Part shown: positions 43,230 through 55,317 of the stretch, in pieces
Layout: every line of letters starts with the position of its first letter
Numbering within the stretch: the first letter of the stretch is position 1
Assembly (NCBI GenBank): GCA_028551475.1
Contig: CM052360.1
Location: forward strand, 27,288,682-27,352,681
DNA from: Casuarina equisetifolia
Taxonomy: Eukaryota > Streptophyta > Magnoliopsida > Fagales > Casuarinaceae
Direction of reading: 5' to 3'
Length of the DNA stretch: 64,000 nucleotides
Notes under the pieces: model-generated
The model's input: the letters and a program-made list of their open reading frames with translations, nothing else
Database searches by the model: none
Told to the model about the DNA's origin: nothing
Program-made: the position numbers and the translations under genes

Positions 43230-43917
43230 TGATGGGAAAAACGACGTATAAAGTTTTCCACTTTGATTGAACCTATGAGGAAATACTAAAAAATACCAAC
43301 GATGTATTCGAATCACAAGTAAAGTAAGCAAATCACAATCAACACAAAAGAATTTCTACGTGAAAAAACTCCTCCAATGTGAAGGATAAAAAAACACGGG
43401 ACCGATCACGAAGTCCACCCAAATCTTCACTATATCAATCGTTAGGATACAACCCAATCAAGTCCTTAACAATAGTAACAGAACAAAGATTTACTGATTC
43501 AACAACAATAGAATCACTAATAAATAGTGAAGAACAAGTTATAAACAACAACTTAACTAAGAAAAGTTGGAGAAATATCACCCAGATTTTTGACCACAAT
43601 CTGCTAACTTCAAGAGCTCCAAACGACGATCCAACCGTTCACAATGAAGAACACCCAATCCCGAACCTGCTGACAAAACATCAGCTCAATCGGACCACGG
43701 ATCAACCTTGATCAGATGTTTGATCAACTGCTGCACAGGGCCTCTAATTCCTGTAAAATTCTGCTATTTTCTTTTCTCTCTCTTTTTTCTTTTTGACGGC
43801 CACTCACCTCTTCTCTTAAAGAAAAAACCCTATATTTTTTCTTTTAAAGCTTAGGGCCACATTACCCTAATTAGATCCAATAATAAGTCCCCGAATATGG
43901 GCTGGACCAACCCAACA
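43230..43917 (-). repeat. 5' LTR of the copia element
   Basis: 688 bp, the partner of the LTR at 38416-39104. It is followed at 43918-43922 by the second copy of TTTTG. Confidence 0.95.
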
Positions 43918-43940
43918 TTTTGTTCCTTTTGCTAAGGAAG

Positions 43941-44652
43941 ATGAGTGATGGGCTGGAGTTGGAGTTGCCACTAGGGGAAGCGATGGAAGCCTATCAACCG
44001 GAGAAGGTGGTGTGCGGCCACCCACATCGACAATCGCTGCTGGTATTCTATTTCAAACTCTGCTTTCATTTCCCAATTAGGGTTCCTCAATCCAGGTAAT
44101 GTGAAGTGGATGTGCAGGCCCAGGTGTCACGAATGACGCGTCTGGCAGAAACCGAGGAGAGGGCACTGCGGGAGTTCCGAAAGGTGTGCATCGATGGAGC
44201 AGAGGGGGAGAGGAGTTTCAGTGGATGTTCCTGTCTCCTTTGTTGTTTTGAGGACACAGTCAAGTGCATTCTCCTCTGCAACTACAAGCGAGATCCTAAC
44301 TCAACTCAATTTTTCTCATTCACTTATTGGGCAATAGAATTCCATGGACACTAAATCCAACGTTGAAGGGGAAATTTTCTGTACTACTCACCATCACTCC
44401 AATACCAGCTGCCAGTTGCTATTGCTAATACGACGTCTGCATCAATTGCTATTTCAACTTTGAACTGCTCTACAAGAGTTAAAGACAAGGACACTCTCTC
44501 TCATATTTTATGAAAGCAAAACTCCTACATCTTTCGTTGTCTCCACTTATCCTGATTTAATGTTTGTCTGATCAAGTCAATCTATCGCAATCTTATTTCT
44601 CCCTCTGGCTCACCACTTGCCATATTTCAGTCGCGGCTTAGCATGTGTTAGG
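43941..44652 (+). pseudogene. HhH-GPD glycosylase relic 1 (exons 1-2 and part of intron 2)
   Basis: Matches the intact gene at 55318: an ATG with MSDGLELELPLGEA, then after a ~170-bp internal deletion HPHRQSLL, the small intron, and AQVSRMTRLAETEERALREF to VKCILLCNY. The following intron sequence is also kept (44300-44652 matches 55860-56347, e.g. 'CCAGCTGCCA(G)TTGCTATTGCT'). A stop and frame changes are present and exons 3-5 are missing. Its 5' leader is on the far side of the copia element (38330-38410). At 44652/44653 it runs straight into a kinase fragment. Confidence 0.88.
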
Positions 44653-44960
44653 CCATTATCATCTCAATCTCTTTCACAACCAATACCATTGAAGGCCCGG
44701 CAGCTCTTGATTCTTTAACACAACTCATTTGCCAAGTTCACGAACTTCTCTAAAGCTTTCAGTGATGATTGCCAATCCATGTCTAGGTCAAGAACTCCAT
44801 GAAGGTTGTACATTTCCTTCGGACAATGTACTGGTCCCTTTTTATTAACATTCTTGTTGTTATCAACTCCTACATTAGCAGCCTAAAGCCGTATACGTCA
44901 CTCTTGTTAGTTATCTGTTGGCTTTTGTTGTTGGGTACCATATAATCGTCCCATTTTTTA
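44653..44960 (-). pseudogene. RLK relic: scrap of kinase exon 19
   Basis: The minus-strand sequence matches the last exon of copies B/C/D ('ATCTCAATCTCTTTCACAACC', 'TCTTTAACACAACTCATT', 'TCAAGAACTCCATGAAGGTTGTA'), but with frameshifts, small deletions and a disturbed DPEYY end. The C-terminal coding part and all other exons are missing. Together with the 5' flank relic at 45236-45510 it marks a fifth kinase copy removed by large deletions. Confidence 0.85.
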
Positions 44961-45235
44961 TGTACTAAGTAGTTCTGTTATCATCCCTAAAAAATACCAC
45001 AGGAAGAAAGAAAAAACCGCCCCATATAAGGTCCACAATTTTATGTTCCATGAAGTTCATGGAGAAGGCATGAAAGAGAATATAATCCAAACATTCCTTA
45101 GCTCTAATACCATATTCAGTGGTCTCACGAGCATCCTAAGGTATCTCAACCCAAAAAAAAAAAAAAAAGGAGAGAGAGAAGAGCCACCACATGTAAGGCT
45201 GGGTTTACTTTCTCTCCTTTCAGTGTGAGACGACT

Positions 45236-45510
45236 ATACAATCTATCAGGTCGACCACATCAACCTAGGCGAAGACCATACCCAAACTTTATAACCACGC
45301 GACAACAGCGAGTTGCAGCTATCTCTTGCAATGAGATTTCTAACACCTCAACTTTGTTTCTAGCACAGCTCAGTGAACTTAAAAGTCTCAGAAACTATGA
45401 GATTTCTTCTGGTGAACACATCCAACATTTGGAGCTGCAAGTTGGGCCTAAAAGTGAACAGGTTGGAATTTGGTTTTACTGGAGTTTAAAAAGGACAAAT
45501 TGTTCTCCAG
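45236..45510. pseudogene. 5' flank relic of the deleted RLK copy
   Basis: Aligns with the upstream region of copy B (37626-37930): 'GTCGACCACATCAACCTA', 'ATAACCACG(C)GACA', 'GTTGCAGC(A/T)ATCTCTTGC' and 'TCCAACATTTGGAGCTGC'. It contains no coding exon. Its presence only ~280 bp from the kinase scrap shows that nearly the whole ~7-kb gene between them was lost. Confidence 0.75.
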
Positions 45511-46569
45511 GATAATATATAAAACAACAAACCAATGTGTAATACAAAATAAGAGTGTAGTATTATGTTCTAATTAGGCCCAAATTAATGATCAAAATAG
45601 TCTTTTCTTCAAGCATAGGATATTTTTTTAATAATTACAGATAAAGTTAAAAGAGATTTCTTTTATTTCTTATAATTAATAATACAAAAATTTTCTCGCA
45701 AGAATTTTCTACCAAATACGTTCTTGAAATACTCTTCTTCTTCACTCTTTTACACAAGAATTAAACAAGAATGACTTACATATTTCTTTTATCCTTTGCA
45801 CTCTTTTTCATAGACTATATACCGATATGCATTATACTAAAAATTGCACTCAAATATGTACTCTCCCTTGATGTTTCTCTCTCATGCTCTTGTTCTCTCT
45901 ATTTTCTCTTGGTTTTCTTGTGTCCCACGATGCTTTATATTTCTTGGAATATTGTTTTGGCTTCAAATTAAACCTTTCCCACGTGTAGCAACTCTCCCTC
46001 CATGGTAGCAAGAGTTGTCAGTGGTTGAGAAACGAACTCCTCAGACCCACTGACCACCCGTGATGATGGAGAAAGAATTAAAGCGCAGGAAAGTTTAAAT
46101 ACGTAGGTTTTCTCTGGAAATAACACGTGCCAAATAATGGAGCTCCAACTCAAGTACAAGAATGATCCGAGAGAGAGAGAGAGATCATGCTAATTATGAG
46201 CCACGTCCAACACAAGAAAGATTCAACCAAAGCAGTCATAAAAGCTCTATTGGTTAAGATGTCTGGCGAAACTAGTTGATAATAACACTAACAATGTAAG
46301 GCAGGGCAGAAACCGAGTTGAACTTACATCGCAACTTAAGCTCTATGGGTCATCAAAATTAAAACAAACAGAAAGGGAGAATTCCAATATGCAAATTGTC
46401 AAAAGGATGTCAAATTGACGGATAAGCTGGAGTTATCGATTGTGGCCGCACTCTTGGTGAATTGCTGTGGCTTCTGTCACGTCGTGCCATCCTCTTGACA
46501 TTACAGAGACCTTCCTTTTCCACTTTTTTCCTTTCTTTTGTTGTGTTTTTGTTCCTTTTGCTGAGTAAG
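45511..46569. other. Intergenic; decayed promoter segment leading to glycosylase relic 2
   Basis: 45540-46180 is AT-rich unique sequence with a short GA run at 46170-46187. From ~46190 the sequence again matches the glycosylase 5' flank (55010-55300): 'GATAATAACA', 'GCAGAAAC(C/A)GAGTTGAA', 'AAACAGAAAGGGAGAA' and 'GTGGCCGCACTCTTGGTGAA' (the last two shared with 58.5-58.8 kb). Confidence 0.6.
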
Positions 46570-46870
46570 ATGAGTGATGGATTGGAGTTGGAGTTGGCGT
46601 TGCCACTAGGGGAAGTGACGGAGACCTTTCAACTGGAGAAGGTGGTGGTGTGTGGCTATGGAATGTCCATTATGGCACTTAACAAGAGGGACCCTCTCCA
46701 AGACCCTTCTACGCCCATTCCATCTTCTCCATTCCGAAACGCAAACGGAGACCTCAATGTCACTGAGTTGGGTTCATATGGTTGATAACGGATATCTCTA
46801 GGGAGGTTAGGAAAATAGAAACGATCGACAACGAAGGTGGAAGAACAAAAGGACTTCCATTTCACAAAAG
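46570..46870 (+). pseudogene. HhH-GPD glycosylase relic 2 (5' part of exon 1)
   Basis: Starts MSDGLELELALPLGEVTETFQLEKVV and keeps the frame of the intact gene to about NKRDPL. There a 2-bp loss (CTCC for CTCTCC) shifts it into a stop at ~46785. After ~46750 the sequence leaves the glycosylase and continues with 'AAGGTGGAAGAACAAAAGGA', which is also found after relic 3 at 59180-59200, so relics 2 and 3 share one older truncation. Confidence 0.85.
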
Positions 46871-47452
46871 GATTTATTACTTACATCTAAACGATGCTCA
46901 AGAAGACCAATTACGATGTCATTTTGATAACTTTTCTATCAGGACCTAAGTTGTATTTGTTACATATTCTCAATATATGTGTGTCTGCAGAACTTAAAAG
47001 TACAATCCTATTATTAATGTCCAAAATTAAATGAACCTATTATGCCAACAGACTTAGGCCTTTTAGCTCAACAATTAAATTCATTACACCAATGCAGTAC
47101 AATAAACTTTGCTTACAATTCATCCAACATGACACATTGACATACTTCTAATAATTTAGTAGTTCTTGTTGTTCCACATTGTCTAGTAAAAATGACTATT
47201 ATTCTCTCATGTGACTTCTCGGGATTATTTCAATCACAACTGTTGCTTTGTTTGATGTGAAGGGGAATGCATATGTTTTTGAGTCACAAAGTTCCTTGTA
47301 CTTTTACATTCAGGGAGTATCTCTTTTTGCAAATTATAGTTGAAGATTGACCAAAATAAGGGAAAAAAAAAAATCAAGTACTCGAAACCTATTACTGTAG
47401 CATGTCTAACCAGCATTACAAAGGTGAAAGCATTTAACATGTAGAAGCATAC
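46871..47452. other. 3' flank of RLK copy C
   Basis: Noncoding, with long matches to the 3' flank of copy D (59340-59640): 'CAACATGACACATTGA(C/T)ATA' and 'CTTCTAATAATTTA'. Also similar to 58150-58290 in the 3' flank of the intact glycosylase. Confidence 0.6.
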
Positions 47453-50400
47453 TCAATGAGGCTCTAACTTTGAACTTGGAAAGACCCCACTATAATCAAA
47501 GTCTTGGTTGCTGTAGGGATGGCTTGAATTCTCCTTATTTACCTCGTAACTTTCTGAAGTCGATGTCGACTCAGCATAGGGGTTCAAACCAGCTATCTCC
47601 ATTATCTTCTCAATCTCTTTCACAACCAATCCCATTGCAGGCCTTGCTGCTCCTGATTCTTCAACACAACTCATTGCTAGGTCCACGAACATCTCTAAAC
47701 CTTTGAGTGATGATTGCCAACCCATGACTGGGTCAAGAACTCCATGAAGGTTGTATAATTCCTTTGTTTTATCCATTGTTGACTTTACCACTCGGACAAT
47801 ATACTTGCCCCTTTCAATTGGCATTCTTGCAGTTATCAGCTCCAACATTACCACCCCAAAGCTATATACATCACTCTTGTCAGTCAACTGTTGGGTCATG
47901 TAATATTCAGGATCCAAATAGCCCTACACCATTAACAAAATCAATTCACAATGCTTCATTTTCACCTAATGCAATGTAATCGTAAATCAACTTAACATCT
48001 AAAATGCATATGGCTTTAAGAAGTAGTTGAACTTTATAAGCAAAAGTCATATTCCATTGCCTCTTGTTGCCTCTTTATTTTGCAAAAAGGAATCAATTTG
48101 GCTTGAGTAGAGGCTCATGGGATTTTGAACTTACCATTGTGCCTTTAACTTGAGTAGTAACATGATCCTTTTCATCATCACCCATTAGCTTAGAAAGACC
48201 AAAATCAGAAACTTTTGCATTTAATCGCTCATCCAGCAAAATGTTGGTTGATTTAATGTCCCTATGTATTATTGGTGGGTTGGCAAGTTCATGAAGATAG
48301 GCTAGACCTCTAGCTGCACCAAGGGCTACTTTTAGTCGTCTTACCCAATCCAAGCGGATTCCTGACTTCCCTGCATAAGCAACAACTATCTTAAAACTTG
48401 AGGAAAGTTATTTTAGGATTATTTACCAAGTTAATTAGTGTTGTTTGGAAAAAAATATCTAGGTTATGAATGAGGTTAGAGAAGCATTCTAGCATATGGA
48501 TAACTAATTCCTCCCAAATTGCCACTAGATGAGGTGCATTACCAGTTATAATATTTTTCTTGATTGTTACTGTATGATTTTCTTTGTTCTTTTTGCAAGT
48601 AGAAATGAGATATTGTCTTTGTCTTAATTCTTTAATAAGAACAGTATAATGCTAAATAAGTTAAAGAGTTCCATAATATTCTTAATGAAGCATTACAGAT
48701 CACGACACAACAGAATCAGTCATTTAAAGAAATGAAGGTAAAGAATAGAATGGAAGTACCTGAAAGGCTATCCTTCAGAGTTCCATTTGGAATGTACTCG
48801 TATACCAGCATTTGCTCACCTTGATCAAAACAAAAACCAACAAGACTAACAAGATTCTTATGATGAACCCTTGATAGAAGTTCAATCTCAGTTTTGAACT
48901 CAACCCCACCCTGCATTGATTCTATTTGAGCTCGTTTAATGGCAATCAGTTGACCAGTGGGAAAAGTTCCCAGGTAAACCTGCAAAAAAGTTGGCAGTTT
49001 CAAAGTTGGTATAATTGCCAGTGACAAGAACAGTTAGTAGCTTTTGAGGGAAGCTTCAAAATCTTTTGTAGGAAAGAACCAATGTTGCTGCAAGAGAGTC
49101 ATAATTAAACCTTCCCATATCCCCCGGATCCAATAGAATTTGCTTCAGAAAACTTGTTGGTGTACTTCTTCAGCTCTTCAAAAGAAAAGGATCTAGCTCC
49201 TTTCAACTGAGGAATGGCACCACTGCCGTTGTTTGTATCCCAGTGTGCTGCAATTATATGGCATGAAGTGATGATATACCATAATAGTCCCATACTAGAA
49301 GCTTTGAAGTGCCAAGTTTAAATAATGACTTTCTTACCAAAAGGATTTAATTTCTCAGAAGCTCTTTCTGCTTTTTTCTTTTGGCGGAAAGCATATGTCC
49401 CGGCAACAATTAATAAAAGCAGCAGGATGGTGCCACCAGCTACGGCTCCAATTATAACTCCCAAACTCGTAGACTTTTTAGATTCTGTTGATGTTCCCAA
49501 AAGATTCAAAAAAGGGAGATGGAAGGGAGAGACAGTTCATAATAAATAAATGTAACGCCCTTACAATCACTTTTTGCAGCGATGCATCACAATAAGACAA
49601 CAAATATTAAGTGTCACTTTTTATAAAATTCAAAGTTACCTTCGCAGTACGGATATAGATCACCCAAAAAATAGAAGGGTCCAAAATCTTTTGGGGGGTC
49701 ATAAGTCTGGCTGCTAAATAGGTACGCAATATGAGGAATTGCTGTTCTATTGAAACAATCCTGGCCAGATGGGAAGAGTTTTATGCTCAGTTCAAGTTTG
49801 ATGTCAGAGTTTGTCGCTGGATTACTCAGGAAAACTGAATCCACCGGAAGACTGTAATTCTGAAAAGCTTTCATGAGAGAAGTTTGAAGGGATGTGTAGT
49901 AAGTGTTGTTCTCCAAGACTGAGAAGGAAAGAGATCTGAAGAGTAGCTTTCCCGTGTACGGATATGCACATTTACAGTTGGGGCTGGAAACCTGATTTGA
50001 CTTGCACTGGACCGACTGACAGTTATTTGTCGGCGTGGAGTATAAGGTACCAGCGTTGGGAACTGCACAGTATTTCGCTATGACGTCTCCTTGCTTACAA
50101 TATGGGTTATCCACAAGTCTGCATTTACTTTTAAACATTAGTCCAATGGTGTGACAAGAAACCAAAAGTCTTGTTTTTTGACACCTCAAATAGGAAAGGG
50201 GGAAAAAAAAAAAAAAAAGGCAGACAAGTAAAATGGCTTACATCAAGTTGTTGCTGTATCCTCCAGCTATACTTGTGTAGCCCACGATAGAATTGTTTTG
50301 CAAATCAATGAGTTGCAGTTCTTTGCTATACATGGTACCAATATTTAAGGTGCTATTGAGGTTATTGTTCCTTAGTACCCTGCCAAGTCAGAATATTTGC

Positions 50401-53400
50401 ATGATTATAATTCTGGATATGAATATATTTATGTAGCAAGATTCAATGCTGTTCCGACTGATGCCTGTTCCATTTGGATTTTCTCCGTCAAATTGAAATC
50501 TAACTACTTGAGATCAAGCTGACACTTACACACTCTGTAAATAGGGAAGGTTGAATATGGAACTAGGAACTGGTCCTTGAAGTTGTGTGTTTTCCATCGC
50601 TCTGCACCAAAAAAAAAAATGTATTCATAAACATGCAAAAACAGAGACCAAGAGAGGAGAGCGCCGCCGGTTTCACATGCAGGCCTTAACCTCTGGTATG
50701 TTCAGGTAGCCCATTCCCAGGCCAGAAGAAGGGGAAGGGCCCTTAGGTTGAAAACGAAAAACTCTTGAAACAGGACCTAAGAAACATGTAATGCTTATGC
50801 GAGAAAAACCATGCTTTGTCTTCCTAAACAAATTAAGAGGATAAGACCTGAGATGAACCCGCTCAGTCAAGATAGTGAAGAGATGTAAAACTACGTTGTA
50901 AATGGACTTTGATAAGTTTAAAAGAAATCTGATGTCAGAATTTATATGCTACCCACATTGAGAAGATATTGGCAGATTCAACGGGATATGCCATTTCAAT
51001 GATCAATTGTTGGGAAGATTCTAGAGGTTGTTGCCAGATTAAAAGTTACATGGATGGAGTAAGAGAAAGGCGTCTTGTTTTGCAAGAAATTAATACATGT
51101 ACAAAACCCGGTGAGAAATATAAAACAACACTAATAGGAAAAGGATCATGATAGATATGTAATGTGTTTATATATAAGTTTGTTATTTTGTTCTAATAAT
51201 TTTGCCATTCAGGGATAAGTTAGTCTTGTAGTAATCATTTATTTACCCTAATATAAATAAGTGTCCGAGGACTAAAGATTGCACATTGCAGGAAGATGCA
51301 TTGGGAATCAATCACTTAAACAAAAAGGGTATAATATGATATAATTAAACTGAATGGAATCTGCACTATATGTAATTTCAACAACCAAATCTCTTAGATG
51401 AAGCAAGCCTTTCTAGCGTCTCTGTTGGACATGAATTTTCCTCTCTTAAATTATTTATTTATTTATTTATTTTTCCGTGGCAGTATATGTATGCAGGTAA
51501 GAGAGAAGTGGGGAAGGGACAAGGAGTAAGAAAGTAACAAAACTTACAATGTCGTCAAAGATTGTAAGGTTGAGAACCATGGAGGAATATTAGGTGCATC
51601 AAAGTTATTGTTACTCAAATCCCTGAAGCGCACATTTCAACCAAAGAACACAGCAAAAATATCAAATATATTTATGTAGTAGATAAGACATTCGAGGAGA
51701 GATGACTAGCTGACCATTCATTTACAATGTCCAAAAATTCTTAGCTACCTTTCCCAACAGAAATTGAAACTCCTACTTCCAGAAAACCATATCAACTTAC
51801 AAAGTGAAGGGGTTCAAGCCGGTGAGGTCAGGAATAGGACCAGTGAGCTTATTGTTGGATAAATACCTAAAACAAAAATATCAGAATCTCTTTCAGTAAG
51901 TTAAAATTTTCAAAGGATAATCATCAAATAATATAATTGTTCTATTCATATTTTCTGCTTACAGCTCCTGAACATGTACAAGCTTGCTGATGTTTGAAGG
52001 TATAGGCCCGCTAAATGAATTACTATCCAAGCGTCTATATCCAAAAATCAAGATATTTAGCATAGTAACTTGTAACAATTTCATGGCCATCAACGGGATG
52101 GATTGAATTCACTTATCTGAGCTTGATACTTACACTACCTCCAAAGTCTGCACATCGCCAATGGTTTCAGGGATCCTGCCTTTGAAATTATTGTTGTTGA
52201 GAATCCTACCAGAGAAACATATGAGTGGAGAGAAAGTTACTAGCAAAATAACAACACCTTGCTATACTAACTGTGCAAAATAAAACGTTTCCATTTCTCA
52301 GGTTACATATCCATGACATTTAAGCTCGTATGTGACATCAGAGACAAAACATTGAGAAAAATGCAGTGGTATTACCCAAAAAAGAAGAAACAAAGACAAT
52401 GAAAGAGGCACGACAAAGCAAGACCATTAGGCCTACACTTCCAATATTGCGAACATGCGTGAAAGATTGCCACCCGGCCATACAGAACTTACAAATGTAT
52501 CAAAATCATCTGTGGATGGAAAATTTTAGGAGAGATTTCGCCTGAGAGCTTGTTGCTTTCGAGATGGCTGCATAAAATATAAAGAATCATAAATGGCTTT
52601 TGACTGCACCAACAAAGTCACTGGAAGGAAAAAATAATAACAATAATAATCATCTTGAAATCACATTAACTTGGCATACAAGTGCTTTGCAGTAACTAGC
52701 ATCTCAAGACCAGGAGAAACTGGTAGAGATCCCTCAAGCTGGTTTGCGGCTAGGTCCAGCCAATAGATTTGGGAAAGACCACTGATTGAGGCTGGAATTG
52801 ATCCACTAAAGCTATTATTCGTCAGAGATCTGCAATTGTCGTAAAATGAAAATTTCTAAGAGTTCAGTGTATCTTGGCCCAGAAAAGAAACTGTGCTAAA
52901 ACCCAGCAAATGCAACATTGACAGGATATGAAAATGGTACCTTCATCCATAACAAAAGTGAAAGTAGAAAAAGGAAAAAAAGAATACTATTTCAGAAGCC
53001 TTACAAAGTTGTTAGCTGCTGTAGATTTCCTATTGTGTCTGGAATAGTCCCAATGAACCCACAACCAATCAGGTTTCTAGTATGCAAAAAGCAAGAGCTT
53101 AGTCAGAAGGGTGTTTAATACATAAATTGGTTATCAGCTTAGATTCTGACAGCTCTCAATTTTTACTTACAACTTAACCAGCTTCCTCAAATTCCCAATC
53201 GAAGGTGGAAGTCGTCCTGTTAAACCTTTGTTATAAGACAGATCCCTATTAGAAAAAACCGAAAATCAGAAAAGAAATTACAGAATACTAATTAAATAGG
53301 CAAGAAGCAAATACTGCAGTAGAAAATAGACGTCCATTTAATCTCGTTGATTATATCCCCTGAAAAGGATGGTGCTCGAGGTGCACGTCTCAGAAACAAA

Positions 53401-54672
53401 GATGGACGCCAGTCATAGGTACGTACTAACGCAGATATTAAGCACTAAATCTCTTACAAGACGAACATGAAGGTCTAAGAAAAAAGATGGTAATTGGGTT
53501 GTCACCCAAGAAAACTTGTAAATGGATTATCATGAACTATGGAAGTGCCAAAGTAGAACAAGGAGACCTACAAAGTCTGCAACTCAGACAACAAATCGAT
53601 TTCACTGGATAGCGTGCCTGACAAATCCATGCTCAGCAATTGTCTGAAATAAAAAGCAGCACATAAGCACAAAGATTAGACATTAGTTTCTGCCACCCAA
53701 AGCATTGAAGTTTGGAACTTACATGGAGACCACGCGTTGACCAGTGCACTCAATCCCTACCCATTGGTCACCACAAGGGTCAGAACCTTCCCAATTTGGT
53801 GGCAAGTTCTGCAGTGACTCCCGGAAAGAAAGTAGACCATTATCTGCACCATAGATTAACAAGATGGTTTTCCTGATTAAATCAGCAAAAACAATAAAGG
53901 ATTTTCATGAAGGGCCATACAAGCATCATTATTGAATATGTACGTAAACTGAGGGAAATATTTCAACTAAAGCTTTAACCAACCTGAAGGAAAGCTATTT
54001 TCAGGACCTGATGCACTTTACTTTTATTTCAGCGATCCAAGTAACAAAAGAAATTAGCACCGAAGGGTGGATTATCTTATAACGTGTTGCCGATTAACTA
54101 TAGAAGAACCAAAGCCACTATATATAAAGATCTATCTATCTCTCTATATATGTTATGTGCGTCCGTACACATGTAGTGGGCTATATAAGATGAATCAGAC
54201 TTTGACCACGCAAAGTTCAAATCCTAACTTCTGAATTCTACCGAAAGACGTGTGTGCTTATAGAAGAGCTACTATATCCATACACAAACCTCTAAGCAGT
54301 TGATGATAATTCCTCGAGAACAACAGAAACAGAAATCCTCCCTGTTGTTGAATCCAGGAAGCCAAAAAAAAAAAATCCCAGAAGTAGATTTATCTTGTTG
54401 AGATTTCCACAGAAGAGGCTACTCAAATTGTTATACATAAAAATTATAAGATTCGAAATTACAGTTTGTTGTCTTTTCAGTTTTCTCTCAAGAATCAAAT
54501 GAATTTAAGGCATACAAAAAAGAAAAAAAGAGGGGAAAAAGCGTGTCAGTGACAAAAATTTCAGAAACAAACAAAGGGAGGAAAGCAGTTTACAGTCATC
54601 TTTGTTTGTAATTGACACAGCGAAATATGGGATGAAAAGCAGCAGCAGAATCAGCTGTATCCTTTGACCCAT
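47453..54672 (-). CDS. LRR receptor-like kinase VIII-1 (HPCA1-like), copy C
   Basis: Complete 19-exon gene, about 950 aa, the length of HPCA1. Signal peptide 54594-54672 ([20 protein letters not shown]). N-cap exon 53723-53843 with [17 protein letters not shown] exons of ~72 nt begin at 53572-53643 and follow at ~53176-53247, 53008-53079, 52688-52829, 52498-52570, 52133-52206, 51963-52035, 51801-51868, 51546-51625, 50531-50606 and 50243-50384. Cys domain ~49640-50122 with C-x4-C-x9-C-x-C then AYPYTG. TM exon ~49337-49497 ([17 protein letters not shown]). Kinase exons ~49111-49249, 48763-48979, 48135-48371 and 47453-47923. [29 protein letters not shown] and DPEYYMTQQ are present and the tail is SSKLEPH. 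No break. It is divergent from the intact glycosylase, 645 bp away. Known VIII-1 members act in H2O2-induced Ca2+ signalling; that this copy does so is inference. Confidence 0.94.
50299..50606 (-). repeat. 308-bp tract identical to copy B (33653-33960)
   Basis: Partner of the tract in copy B: exon 12, intron 12 and part of exon 13 show no mismatch on reading, while adjoining exon 14 and intron 11 differ strongly. Confidence 0.9.
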
Positions 54673-55317
54673 CACTCAGTGAACAGCAGGCTTCCCAATC
54701 TCCGAGTTCCTGTAACTTAGTTGCAAAGGCCATACTCAAACTCCATCAGCACGCGACAGAAGCAAGTTGCAGCAGACTCCTGATATGAGATTTCCAACAC
54801 GTTAACTCTTTCTGGCTCAGATCAGAAAGTATTAACTTTGAATTTGTCGTAAAGAAAAACCGAACTATGTAGCGGTCCTTGGTTGAACACGTCCAACTTG
54901 GCCTGGAAGTCAACGAAATATAATTTGGCTTTAGTGTGGTTAGAGAGATAGCAAATCGCTCTCCAAGAAAGATTCAAGCAAAGCATTTTGGTTTTGATAT
55001 TGATTATAATGTTTGATATGATTTACCTATGATTAAGATGATAATAACAATAACAATGCGGTGCCAGAGCAGAAACAGAGTTGAATTGAGATCGCACCTA
55101 AACCTCCATTGGTCAAGGTTGCCTAGAGCTTTCCGTCATTTTCAGAGTTTGTCCGTAGAATAAAACAAATAGAAAAAGAGAAGGCCGGCATGCAACAAGT
55201 CAAAAGGATGGGCTTGTCCAAATTGGCAGGTCGGTCAATCGGGCCATCCTTTTCCTTTTCACATTACGAAGACGACCTTCATTTTCCCTTCTTATTTTCT
55301 TTCTTTTGCTGACAAAG
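54673..55317. promoter_or_regulatory. Divergent promoter between RLK copy C and the glycosylase gene
   Basis: 645 bp separate the two start codons, which face away from each other. Both promoters must lie here. The segment is conserved in pieces upstream of copy B, beside the deleted copy, and near 58.7 kb. I could not assign a clear TATA box for either gene. Confidence 0.55.

Larger units (their letters stand above)
38416..43917 (-). mobile_element. Ty1/copia LTR retrotransposon, broken copy with both LTRs and TSD
   Basis: A 5.5-kb element on the minus strand. LTRs are at 38416-39104 (3' LTR) and 43230-43917 (5' LTR), both TG...CA, with a 5-bp target repeat TTTTG at 38411-38415 and 43918-43922. 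A primer-binding site of the initiator-Met tRNA type (TGGTATCA...) lies just inside the 5' LTR, and a polypurine tract (39105-39117) just inside the 3' LTR. Parts in copia order: Gag about 42.4-43.2 kb, protease and integrase 41.0-42.3 kb, reverse transcriptase and RNase H 39.15-41.0 kb. The order INT before RT and the YVDDM motif define copia. It is a fossil: the coding region is interrupted about five times. By hand count the LTRs differ at roughly 50 of 690 sites (~7%), so the insertion is a few million years old or more. It sits in the 5' leader of a glycosylase copy. Confidence 0.95.
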
